This document shows positions 37,595 through 50,049 of a stretch of DNA of 64,000 bases, piece after piece. A program made the position numbers and the translations under genes. Numbering within the stretch: position 1 is the first letter of the stretch; each line of letters begins with the position of its first letter. The stretch spans positions 26,397,501 through 26,461,500 of the forward strand of contig NW_027488367.1 in NCBI RefSeq assembly GCF_051014445.1, written 5' to 3'. Under the pieces are notes generated by a model that saw only the letters and a program-made list of their open reading frames with translations, made no database searches and was not told the DNA's origin. This DNA is from Colletes latitarsis. Its lineage: Eukaryota > Arthropoda > Insecta > Hymenoptera > Colletidae.

Positions 37595-39324
37595 GGATTT
37601 GCCCTCATCATACTCATACTTTCGCACACTTCACATACTCGTTGAACAGATCCTGGATTATTTTCTAGTTTGGATCACATAGTAATGTGGTACCACACTG
37701 AAACAGTCGATTAAACCAGGTTTTGATCAATATTTTTGAGGATAACGCATGTTAGGTCTAGTTTAGGCCTGGGATTTGCCCTCATCAGACTCATACTTTC
37801 GCATACTTCAAATACTTGTTGAACAGGTCCTGGGTTTTTTTCTGGTTTGGATCACGTAGTAATGTGGTACCACACTGAAACAGTCGATTAAACCAGGTTT
37901 CGGTCAATATTTTTGAGGACAACGCATGTTAGGTCTAGGTTAGGCCGAGGATTTTCACTCATCAAACTCATACTTTCGCATTCTCCACATACTTGTTGAA
38001 CGGATCCTGGGTTTTTACTGGTTTGGATCACGTAGCAATGTGGTACCACACTGAAACATTCAATTAAACCTGGTTTCCATCAATATCTTAGAGGACAACG
38101 GAAGTTAGGTCTGGGATTGGTCTGGGATTTGCCCTCATCAGGCACATACTTTCGCGTTTTTCACATACTTGTTTTACGGATCCTGGGTTTTTACTTGTTT
38201 GGATCACGTAGCAATGTGGTACCACACTGAAACATTCAATTAAACCTGGTCTTGATAAATATTTTTGAGGACAACGCATGTTAGGTTTGGGTTAGGTCTA
38301 GGATTTGCCCTCATCAGGCTCATACATTCGCATATTTCTCATACTTCATGGCTAGATCCTGGGCTGTTTCTGGATTGTGTCACGTAGTAATGTGGGACCA
38401 CACTGAAACAAACAATTAAACCTGGTCTTGATAAATATTTTTGAGGATAACGCATGTTAGGTCTAGCTTAGGCCGGGGTTTTTCACTCATCAGACTCATA
38501 CTTTCGCATTCTTCACATACTTGTTGAACGGATCCTGGGTTTTTACTGGTTTGGATCACGTAGTAATGTGGTACCACGGTGAAACAGTCAATTAAAACTG
38601 GTTTCGATCAATATCTTAGAGGATAACGCATGTTAGGTCTGGGTTAGGTCTAGGATTTGCCCTCATCAGGCTCATACTTTCGCATATTTCTCATACTTCA
38701 TGGCTGGATCCTGGGCTATTTCTGGATTGGATCACGTAGTAATGTGGTACCACACTGCAACTGTCAATTAAACCTGGTTTTGATCAATATTTTAGAGAAC
38801 AATTCATGTTAGGTCCAGGTTAGGTCTGGGGTTTGCTCTCATCAGGCTCATTCTTTCCCATATTTCTCATACTTGATGGCTAGATCCTGGGCTCTTTCTG
38901 GATTGCATCACGTAGTAATGAAGTACAACACTGAAACAGTCAATTAAACCTGGTTTCCATCAATATCTTAGAGGACAACGCAAGTTAGGTCTGGGATTGG
39001 TCTGGGATTTGCCCTCATCAGGCTCATACTTTCGCGTTTTTCACATACTTGTTGAACAGATCCTGGGTCTTTTCCGGTTTGGGTCACGTAGTAGTGTGGC
39101 ACCACACTGAAACAGTCGATTAAACCTGGTTTCGATCAATATTTTTGAGGATAACGCATGTTAGGTCTAGGTTAGGCCGGGGATTTTAGCTCAGCAGACT
39201 CATACTTTCGCATTCTTCACATACTTGTTGAACGGATCCTGGGTTTTTACACGCTTGGATCACGTAGTAATGTGGTACCACACTGAAACATTCAATTAAA
39301 CCTGGTCTTGATAAATATTTTTTT
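37595..39324. repeat. ~10-monomer block, copy 1 (13 monomers + 41 bp spacing)
   Basis: Matches 39924-41653 at a constant offset of 2329 bp. Shared marks include CTCATCATACTCATAC (near 37604), CATACTTCAAATACTTG, ATTCTCCACATAC, GGACAACGGAAGTTAGG and TTTTTACACGCTTGG. The offset is not a whole number of monomers because a phase slip follows copy 1. Confidence 0.87.
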
Positions 39325-39358
39325 ATCAGTCCATCAAACCTGGTTTCGCTCAATATTT
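39298..39358. repeat. Phase slip: partial-monomer duplication
   Basis: AAACCTGGT recurs after only 38 bp (39298 and 39336). The first run ends in ATAAATATTTTTTT, then ATCAGTCCATC leads back into AAACCTGGTTTCGCTC. The equivalent site in the sister copy (about 41640) continues normally into AGAGGATAACGC. This is one of only two clear breaks in the 176-bp register. Confidence 0.85.
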
Positions 39359-39923
39359 TAGAAGATAACGCATGTTAGGTCTAGGTTAGGTTCGGGATTT
39401 GCCCTCATCAGGGTCATACTTTCGCAGTTTTAACATGCATGTTGACCTGATCGAGGGTTTTTTCTGCTTTGGATCACGTAGTAAAGTGGTACCACAACTA
39501 AAACAGTCAATTAAACCTGGTTTCGATCACTATTTTAGAGGATAACGCAATTTAGGTTTGGGATAGGTCTGGGATTAGCCCTCATCAGACTCATACTTTC
39601 GCTCACTTCACATACTCGTTGAGAAGATCCTGGGTTTTTTTCTGGTTTGGATCACGTAGTAATGTGGTACCACACTGAAACAGTCGATTAAGCCTGGTTT
39701 CGATTAATATTTTTGGGATAACGCATGTTAGGTCTGGGATAGGTCTGGGATTTGCCCTCATCATGCTCATACTTTCGCAGTTTTAACATGCATGTTGACC
39801 TGATCGAGGGTTTTTTCTGCTTTGGATCACGTAGTAAAGTGGTACCACACTAAAACAGTCAATTAAACCTGGTTTCGATCAATATTTTAGAGGATAACGC
39901 ATGTTAGGTCTGGGATAGGTCTG

Positions 39924-41653
39924 GGATTTGCCCTCATCATACTCATACTTTCGCACACTTCACATACTCGTTGAACAGATCCTGGATTATTTTCTAGTTT
40001 GGATCACATAGTAATGTGGTACCACACTGAAACAGTCGATTAAACCAGGTTTTGATCAATATTTTTGAGGATAACGCATGTTAGGTCTAGTTTAGGGCTG
40101 GGATTTGCCCTCATCAGACTCATACTTTCGCATACTTCAAATACTTGTTGAACAGGTCCTGGGTTTTTTTCTGGTTTGGATCACGTAGTAATGTGGTACC
40201 ACACTGAAACAGTCGATTAAACCAGGTTTCGGTCAATATTTTTGAGGACAACGCATGTTAGGTCTAGGTTAGGCCGAGGATTTTCACTCATCAAACTCAT
40301 ACTTTCGCATTCTCCACATACTTGTTGAACGGATCCTGGGTTTTTACTGGTTTGGATCACGTAGCAATGTGGTACCACACTGAAACATTCAATTAAACCT
40401 GGTTTCCATCAATATCTTAGAGGACAACGGAAGTTAGGTCTGGGATTGGTCTGGGATTTGCCCTCATCAGGCACATACTTTCGCGTTTTTCACATACTTG
40501 TTGTACGGATCCTGGGTTTTTACTGGTTTGGATCACGTAGCAATGTGGTACCACACTGAAACATTCAATTAAACCTGGTCTTGATAAATATTTTTGAGGA
40601 CAACGCATGTTAGGTTTGGGTTAGGTCTAGGATTTGCCCTCATCAGGCTCATACATTCGCATATTTCTCATACTTCATGGCTAGATCCTGGGCTGTTTCT
40701 GGATTGTGTCACGTAGTAATGTGGGACCACACTGAAACAAACAATTAAACCTGGTCTTGATAAATATTTTTGAGGATAACGCATGTTAGGTCTAGCTTAG
40801 GCCGGGGTTTTTCACTCATCAGACTCATACTTTCGCATTCTTCACATACTTGTTGAACGGATCCTGGGTTTTTACTGGTTTGGATCACGTAGTAATGTGG
40901 TACCACGGTGAAACAGTCAATTAAAACTGGTTTCGATCAATATCTTAGAGGATAACGCATGTTAGGTCTGGGTTAGGTCTAGGATTTGCCCTCATCAGGC
41001 TCATACTTTCGCATATTTCTCATACTTCATGGCTGGATCCTGGGCTATTTCTGGATTGGATCACGTAGTAATGTGGTACCACACTGCAACTGTCAATTAA
41101 ACCTGGTTTTGATCAATATTTTAGAGAACAATTCATGTTAGGTCCAGGTTAGGTCTGGGGTTTGCTCTCATCAGGCTCATTCTTTCCCATATTTCTCATA
41201 CTTGATGGCTAGATCCTGGGCTCTTTCTGGATTGCATCACGTAGTAATGAAGTACAACACTGAAACAGTCAATTAAACCTGGTTTCCATCAATATCTTAG
41301 AGGACAACGCAAGTTAGGTCTGGGATTGGTCTGGGATTTGCCCTCATCAGGCTCATACTTTCGCGTTTTTCACATACTTGTTGAACAGATCCTGGGTCTT
41401 TTCCGGTTTGGGTCACGTAGTAGTGTGGCACCACACTGAAACAGTCGATTAAACCTGGTTTCGATCAATATTTTTGAGGATAACGCATGTTAGGTCTAGG
41501 TTAGGCCGGGGATTTTCACTCAGCAGACTCATACTTTCGCATTCTTCCCATACTTGTTGAACGGATCCTGGGTTTTTACACGCTTGGATCACGTAGTAAT
41601 GTGGTACCACACTGAAACATTCAATTAAACCTGGTCTTGATAAATATTTTAGA
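39924..41653. repeat. ~10-monomer block, copy 2
   Basis: Sister of 37595-39324, almost identical by eye, with scattered single-base changes (for example GTTTAGGGCTGGG near 40090 against GTTTAGGCCTGGG near 37760). It runs on in normal phase where copy 1 slips. Confidence 0.87.
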
Positions 41654-41689
41654 GGATAACGCATGTTAGGTCTGGGTTAGGTCTAGGAT

Positions 41690-44580
41690 TTTTCCTCATC
41701 AGGCTCATACATTCGCATACTTCTCATACTTCATGGCTAGATGCTGGGCTGTTTCTGGATTCTATCACGTAGTAATGTGGTACCACGCTGAAACAGTCAA
41801 TTAAACCTGGTTTCGATCAATATTTTAGAGGATAACGCAAGTTAGGTCTGGGTTAGGTCTGGGATTCGCCCTCATCAGGCTCATACTTTCGCGTTTTTCA
41901 CATACTTGTTGAACTGATCCTGGGTTTTTCCTGGTTTGGATCACGTAGTAATGTGGTACCACACTGAAACAGTCGATTAAACCCGGTTTCGATCAATATT
42001 TTAGAGGATAACGCAAGTTAAGTCTGGCATAGGTCTGGGATTTGACCTCATCAGACTCATACTTTCGCACACTTACAATACTCGTTGAGCAGATCCTGGG
42101 TTATTTTCTGGTTTGGATCACATAGTAATGTGGTACCACACTGAAACAGTAGATTAAACCAGGTTTCGATCAATATTTTAGAGAATAATTCATGTTAGGT
42201 CTAGGTTAGGCCTGGGATTTTCACTCATCAGACTCATACTTTCGCATTCTTCACATACTTGTTGAACGGATCCTGGGTTTTTTCTGGTTTGGATCACGTA
42301 GTAATGTGGGACCACACTGAAACAGTCAATTAAACCTGGTTTCGATCAATATTTTAGAGAATAATTCATGTTAGGTTTAGGTTAGGTCTGGGATTTGCTC
42401 TCATCAGGCTCATTCTTTCGCATATTTCCCATACTTGATGGCTAGATCCTGGGCTTTATCTGGATTGCATCACGTAGTAATGTAGTACAACACTGAAACA
42501 GTCAATTAAACCTGGTTTCCATCTATATCTTAGAGGACAACGCAAGTTAGGTCTGGGATAGGTCTGGGATTTGCCCTCATCAGGGTCATACTTTCGCAGT
42601 TCTAACATACATGTTGACCTGATCGAGTGTTTTTTCTGCTTTGGATCACGTAGTAAAGTGGTACCACATTGAAACAGTCCATTAAACCTGGTTTGGATCA
42701 ATATTTTAGTGGATAACGCATGTTAGGTCTAGGTTAGGCCTGGGATTTTCACTCATCAGACTCATACTTTCGCATTCTTCACATACTTGTTGGACGGATC
42801 CTGGGTTTTTTCTGGTTTGGATCAAGTAGTAATGTGGGACCACACTGAAACAATCAATTAAACCAGGTCATGATAAATATTTTAGAGGATGACGCATGTT
42901 AGGTCTGAGTTAGGTCTAGGATTTGCCCTCGTCAGGCTCATACTTTCGCATATTTCTCGTACTTCATGGCTAGATCCTGGGCTATTTCTGGATTGCATCA
43001 CGTAGTAATGAAGTACAACACTGAAACAGTCAATTAAACCTGGTTTCCATCAATATTTTAGAGGACAACGCATGTTAGGTCTAGGTAAGGCCTGGGATTT
43101 GCCCTCATCAGGGTCATACTTTCGCAGTTTTAACATACATGTTGACCTGATCGAGGGTTCTTAATGCTTTGGATCACGTAGTAAAGTGGTACCACACTGA
43201 AACAGTCCATTAAACCTGGTTTGGATCAATATTTTAGAGGATAACGCATGTTAGGTCTAGGTTAGCCCTGGGAATTTCACTCATCAGACTCATACTTTCG
43301 CATTCTTCACATACTTGTTGAACGGATCCTGGGTTTTTTCTGGCTTGGTTCACGTAGTAATGTGGTACCACACTGAAACATTCAATTAAACTTGGTCTTG
43401 ATAAATATTTTAGAGGATAACGCATGTTAGGTTTGGGTTAGGTCTAGGATTTGTCCTCATCAGGCTCATACATTCGCATATTTCTCATACTTCATGGCTA
43501 GATCCTGGGCTGTTTCTGGATTGTATCACGTAGTAATGTGGTACCACGCTAAAACAGTCGATTAAACCTGGTTTCGATCAATATTTTAGAGGATAACGCA
43601 AGTTAGGTCTGGGTTAGGTCTGGGATTCGCCCTCATCAGGCTCATACTTTCCCGTTTTTCACATACTTGTTGAACTGATCCTGGGTTTTTTCTGGTTTGG
43701 ATCACGTAGTAATGTGGTACCACACTGAAACAGTCGATTAAACCCGGTTTCGATTAATATTTTAGAGGATAACGCAAGTTAAGTCTGGGATAGGTCTGGG
43801 ATTTGACCTGATCAGACTCATACTTTCGCACACTTACAATACTCGTTGAGCAGATCCTGGGTTATTTTCTGGTTTGGATCACATAGTAATGTGGTACCAC
43901 ACTGAAACAGTAGATTAAACCAGGTTTCGATCAATATTTTAGAGAATAATTCATGTTAGGTCTAGGTTAGGCCTGGGATTTTCACTCATCAGACTCATAC
44001 TTTCGCATTCTTCACATACTTGTTGAACGGATCCTGGGTTTTTTCTGGTTTGGATCACGTAGTAATGTGGGACCACACTGAAATAGTCAATTAAACCTGG
44101 TTTCGATCAATATTTTAGAGAATAATTCATGTTAGGTTTAGGTTAGGTCTGGGATTTGCTCTCATCAGGCTCATTCTTTCGCATATTTCCCGTACTTGAT
44201 GGCTATATCCTGGGCTTTTTCTGGATTGCATCACGTAGTAATGAAGTACAACACTGAAACAGTCAATTAAACCTGGTTTCCATCTATATCTTAGAGGACA
44301 ACGCAAGTTAGGTCTGGGATAGGTCTGGGATTTGCCCTCATCAGGGTCATACCTTCGCAGTTCTAACATACATGTTGACCTGATCGAGTGTTTTTTCTGC
44401 TTTGGATCACGTAGTAAAGTGGGACCACACTGAAGCAGTCCATTAAACCTGGTTTGGATCAATATTTTAGAGGATAACGCATGTTAGGTCTAGGTTAGCC
44501 CTGGGATTTTCACTCATCAGACTCATACTTTCGCATTCTTCACATACTTGTTGAACGGATCCTGGGTTTTTTCTGGTTTG
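41690..44580. repeat. Block duplicated at a 10-monomer offset
   Basis: About 41690-42820 matches 43450-44580 at an offset of 1760-1761 bp. Private marks shared by both are CACTTACAATACTCG (near 42070 and 43830), GTTAGGTTTAGGTTAGG, CCATCTATATCTTAG and GATCGAGTGTTTTTTC. The class 1 monomer at the right end of each differs, giving the boundary. Confidence 0.82.
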
Positions 44581-47500
44581 GATCCCGTAGTAATGTGGGA
44601 CCACACTGAAACAGTCAATTAAACCTGGTTTCAATCAATATTTTAGAGGATAACGCAAGTTAGGTCTGGGATAGGTCTGGGATTTGCCCTCATCAGGGTC
44701 ATACTTTCGCAGTTTTATCATACATGTTGACGTGATCGAGGGTTTTTTCTGCTTTGGATCACGTAGTAAAGTGGTACCACACTGAAACAGTCCACTAAAC
44801 CTGGTTTGGATCAATATTTTGGAGGATAACGCATGTTAGGTCTGTTTTAGGCCGGGGATTTGCCCTCGTCAGGCTCATACTTTCGCATATTTCTCAGACT
44901 TCATGGCTAGATCCTGGGCTATTTCTGGATTAGATCACGTAGTAATGTGCTACCACACTGAAACATTCAATTAAAGCAGGTCTTGATAAATATTTTAGAG
45001 GAAAACACATGTTAGGTCTGGGTCAGGTCTAGAATTTGCCCTCATCAGGCTCATACTTTCGCATATTTCTCATACTTCATGGCTACATCCTGGGCTGTTT
45101 CTGGTTTGGATCACGTAGCAATGTGGTACCACACTGAAACAGTCAATTAAACCTGGTCTTGATAAATATTTTAGAGGATAACGCATGTTAGGTCTGGGAT
45201 AGGTCTAGGATTTGCCCTCATCAGACTCATACTTTCGCACACTTCACATACTCGTTGAACAGATCCTGGGCTATTTTCTGGTTTGGATCACATAGTAATG
45301 TGGTACCACACTGAAACAGTCGATTAAACCAGGTTTCGATCAATATTTTTGAGGATAACGCATGTTAGGTCTAGGTTAGGCCAGGGATTTTCACTCATCA
45401 GACTCATACTTTCGCATTCTTCACATACTTGTTGAACGGATCCTGGGTTTTTTCTGGTTTGGATCACGTAGTAAAGTGGTACCACAACTAAAACAGTCAA
45501 TTAAACCTGGTTTCGATCATTATTTTAGAGGATAACGCAAGTTAGGTCTGGGATAGGTCTGGGATTTGCCATCATCAGGGTCATACTTTCGCAGTTCTAA
45601 CATACATATTGACCTGATCGAGTGTTTTTTCTGCTTTGGATCACGTAGTAAAGTGGTACCACACTGAAACAGTCGATTAAACCTGGTTTGGATCAATATT
45701 TTAGAGGATAACGCATGTTAGGTCTAGGTTAGGTCTGGGGTTTTCACTCATCTGACTCATACTTTCGCATTCTTCACATACTTGTTGAACGGATCCTGGG
45801 TTTTTTCTGGTTTGGATCACGTAGTAGTGTGGTACCACACTGAAATTGTCCATTAAACCTGGTTTCGATCAATATTTTTGAGGATAGCGCATGTTAGGTC
45901 TAGGTTAGGCCTGGGATTTTCACTCATCAGACTCATTCTTTCGCATTCTTCACATACTTGTTGAACGGATCCTGGGTTTTTTCTGGTGTGGATCACGTAG
46001 TAAAGTGGTACCACACTAAAACAGTCAATTAAACCTGGTTTCGATCAACATTTTAGAGGATAGCGAAAGTTATGTCTAGTTCAGGCCTGGGATTTGCCCT
46101 CATCAGACTCATACTTTCGCATACTTCACATACTTGTCGAACAGATCCTGGGTTTTTTTCTGGTTTGGATCACGTAGTAATGTGGTACCACACTGAAACA
46201 GTCAATTAAACCTGGTTTCGATCAATATTTTAGAGGATAACGCCAGTTAGGTCTGGAATCGGTCTGGGATTTGCCCTCATCAGGCTCATACTTTCGCGTT
46301 TTTCACATACTGGTTGAACAGATCCTGGGTTTTTTTCTGGTTTGGATCACGTAGTAGTGTGGTACCACACTGAAACTGTCCATTAAACCTGGTTTCGATC
46401 AATATTTTTGAGGATCACGCATGTTAGGTCTAGGTTAGGCCGAGGATTTTCACTCATCAGACTCATACATTCGCATTCTTCACATACTTGTTGAACGGAT
46501 CCTGGGGTTTTACTGGTTTGGATCACGTAGTAATGTGGTACCACACTGAAACAGTCAATTAAACCTGGTTTCGATCAATATTTTAGAGGATAACGCAAGT
46601 TAGGTCTGGAATCGGTCTGGGATTTGCCCTCATCAGGCTCATACTTTCGCGTTTTTCACATACTTGTTGAACGGATCCTGGGGTTTTTCTGGATTGCATC
46701 ACGTAGTAATGAAGTACAACACTGAAACAGTCAATTAAACCAAGTTTCCATCAATATTTTAGAGGACAACGCATGCCAGGTCTAGGTTAGGCCTGGGATT
46801 TGCCCTCATCAGGGTCATACTTTCGCAGTTTTAACATACATGTTGACCTGATCGAGGGTTTTTTCTGCTTTGGATCACGTAGTAAAGTTGTATCACACTG
46901 AAGCTGTCCATTAAACCTGGTTTGGATCAATATTTTAGAGGATAACGCATGTTAGGTTTGGGTTAGGTCTAGGATTTGCCCTCGTCAGGCTCATACTTTC
47001 GCATATTTCTCATACTTCATGGCTAGATCCTGGGCTATTTCTGGATTGGAGCACGTAGTAATGTGGTACCACACTGAAACAGTCCATTAAACCTGGTTTG
47101 GATCAATATTTTTGAGGATAACGCATGTTAGGTTTAGGTTAGGCCGGGGATTTTCACTCATCAGACTCATACTTTCGCATTCTTCTCATACTTGTGGAAC
47201 GGATCCTGGGTTTTTACTGGTTTGGATCACGTAGTAATGTGGTACCACACTGAAACATTCAATTAAACCTGGTCTTGATAAATATTTTAGAGTATAATTC
47301 ATGTTAGGTCTAGGTAAGGTCAGGGATTTGCTCTCATCAGGCTCATTCTTTCGCATATTTCTCATACTTGATGGCTAGATCCTGGGCTTTTTTTGGATTG
47401 CATCACGTAGTAATGATGTACAACACTGAAGCAGTCAATTAAACCTGGTTTCCATCAATATTTTTGAGTGTAATTCATGTTAGGTCTAGGTTAAGTCAGG

Positions 47501-49002
47501 GATTTGCTCTCATCAGGCTCATTCTATCGCATATTTCTCATACTTGATGGCTAGATCCTGGGCTTTTTTTGGATTGCATCACGTAGTAATGAAGTTCAAC
47601 ACTGAAACTGTCAATTAAACCTGGTTTCCATCAATATTTTAGAGGACACCGCATGTCAGGTCTAGGTTAGGTCTTTGATTTGCTCTCATCAGGGTCATAC
47701 TGTCGCAGTTTTAACTTACTTGTTGAACGGATCTTGGCTTTTTTCTGGTTTGGTTCACGTAGTAATGTGGTACTACACTGGAACATTCAATTAAACCTGG
47801 CTTTGATAAATATTTTAGAGGATAACGCATGTTAGGTTTGGGTTAGGTCTAGGATTTGACCTCATCAGACTCATACTTTCGCACACTTCACATACTTGTT
47901 GAACAGATCCTGGGTTTTTTCTGGTTTGGATCACGTAGTAGTGTGGTACCACACTGAAACAGTCCGTTAAACCTGGTTGCGATCAATATTTTACAGGATA
48001 ACGCATGTTAGGTCTGGGTTAGGTCTAGGATTTGCCCTGATCAGGCTCATACTTTCGCGTTTTTCACATACTGGTTGAACAGATCCCGGGTTTTTTCTGG
48101 ATTGGGTCACGTAGTAGTGTGGTACCACACTGAAACAGTCGATTAAACCTGGTTTCGATCAATATTTTTGAGGATAACGCATGTTAGGTCTGGGTTAGGT
48201 CTAGGATTTCCCTCATCAGGCTCATTCTTTCGCATATTTCTCAAACTTGATGGCTAGATCCTGGGATTTTTCTGGATTGCATCACGTAGTAATGTGGGAC
48301 CACACTGAAACAGTCAATTAAACCTGGTTTCGATCAATATATTAGAGAATAATTCAAGTTAGGTCTAGGTTAGGTCTGGGATTTGCTCTCATCAGGCTCA
48401 TTCTTTCGCATATTTCTCATACTTGATGGCTAGATCCTGGGCTTTTTCTGGATTGCATCACGTAGTAATGTGGGACCACACTGAAAGAGTCAATTAAACC
48501 TGGTTTCGATCAATATTTTTGATGATAACGCATGTTAGGTTTGGGTTAGGGCTAGGATTTGCCCTCATCAGACTCATACTTGCGCAATCTTCACATACTT
48601 GTTGAACAGATTCTGGGCTTTTTCTGGTTTGATCCCGTAGTAATGTGGTACCACACTGAAACGGTCCATTAAACCTGGTGTCGATCAATATTTTAGAGGA
48701 TAACGCATGTTATGTCTAGGTTAGGTCTGGGATTTGCCCTCATCAGACTCATACTTTCGCATATTTCTCAAACTTGTTGGCCAGATTCTGTGCTTTCACT
48801 GGTTTGGACACGTAGTAATGAGGTACCACACTGAAACAGTCGATTAAACCTGGTTTCGATCAATATTTTAGAGGATAACGCAAGTTATGCCTGGGATAGG
48901 TCTGGGAATTGCCCACATCAGGCTCATAGTTTCGCGTTTTTCACATACTTGTAGAACAGATCCTGGGTTTTTTCTGGTTTGGATCACGTAGTAATCTGGT
49001 AC

Positions 49003-49138
49003 GACACTGAAACAGTCCATTAAACCTGGTTTCCATCAATATTTTGGAGGACAACGCAAGTTAGGTCTTATGGACACTGAAACAGTCCATTAAACCTGGT
49101 TTCCATCAATATTTTGGAGGACAACGCAAGTTAGGTCT
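49003..49138. repeat. 66-bp direct duplication with TATG junction
   Basis: GACACTGA...TTAGGTCT at 49003-49068 is repeated at 49073-49138, with four extra bases TATG (49069-49072) between. The copies look identical. Both start in the palindrome region and end in the TTAGG motif, so the array gains 70 bp and slips out of phase here. Confidence 0.9.
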
Positions 49139-50049
49139 GGGATAGGTCTGGGATTTGCCCTCATCAGGGTCATGCTTTCGCATTTTTAACATACTTGTTG
49201 AACAGATCCCGGGTTTTTTCTGGATTGGGTCACGTAGTAGTGTGGTACCACACTGAAACAGTCGATTAAACCTGGTTTCGATCAATATTTTTGAGGATAA
49301 CGCATATTAGGTCTAGGTTAGGCCGGGGATTTTCACTCATCAGACTCATACTTTCGCATTCTTCACATACTTGTTGAACGGATCCTGGGTTTTTACTGGT
49401 TTGGATCACGTAGTAATGTGGTACCACACTGAAACATTCAATTAAACCTGGTCTTGATAAATATTTTAGAGGATAACGCATGTTAGGTCTGGGTTAGGTC
49501 TAGGATTTGCCCTCGTCAGGTTCATACTTCAGATATTTCTCATACTTCATGGCTAGATCCTGGGCTATTTCTGGATTGTATCACGTAGTAATGTGGTACC
49601 ACACAGAAACAGTCAATTAAACCTGGTTTCGATCAATATTTTAGTGGATAACGCAAGTTAGGTCTGGGATAGGTCTGGGATTTGCCCACATCAGGCTCAT
49701 ACCTTCGCGTTTTTCACATACTTGTTGAACAGATCCCGGGTTTTTTCTGGATTGGGTCACGTAATAGTGTGGTACCACACTGAAACAGTCGATTAAACGT
49801 GGTTTCGATCAATATTTTTGAGGATAACGCATGTTAGGTCTAGGTTAGGCCGGGGATTTTCACTCATCAGACTCATACTTTCGCATTCTTCACATACTTG
49901 TTGAACGGATCCTGAGTTTTTGCTGGTTTGGATCACGTAGTAATGTGGTACCACACTGAAACATTCAATTAAACCTGGTCTTGATAAATATTTTAGAGGA
50001 TAACGCATGTTAGGTCTGGGTTAGGTCTAGGATTTGCCCTCATCAGGCT

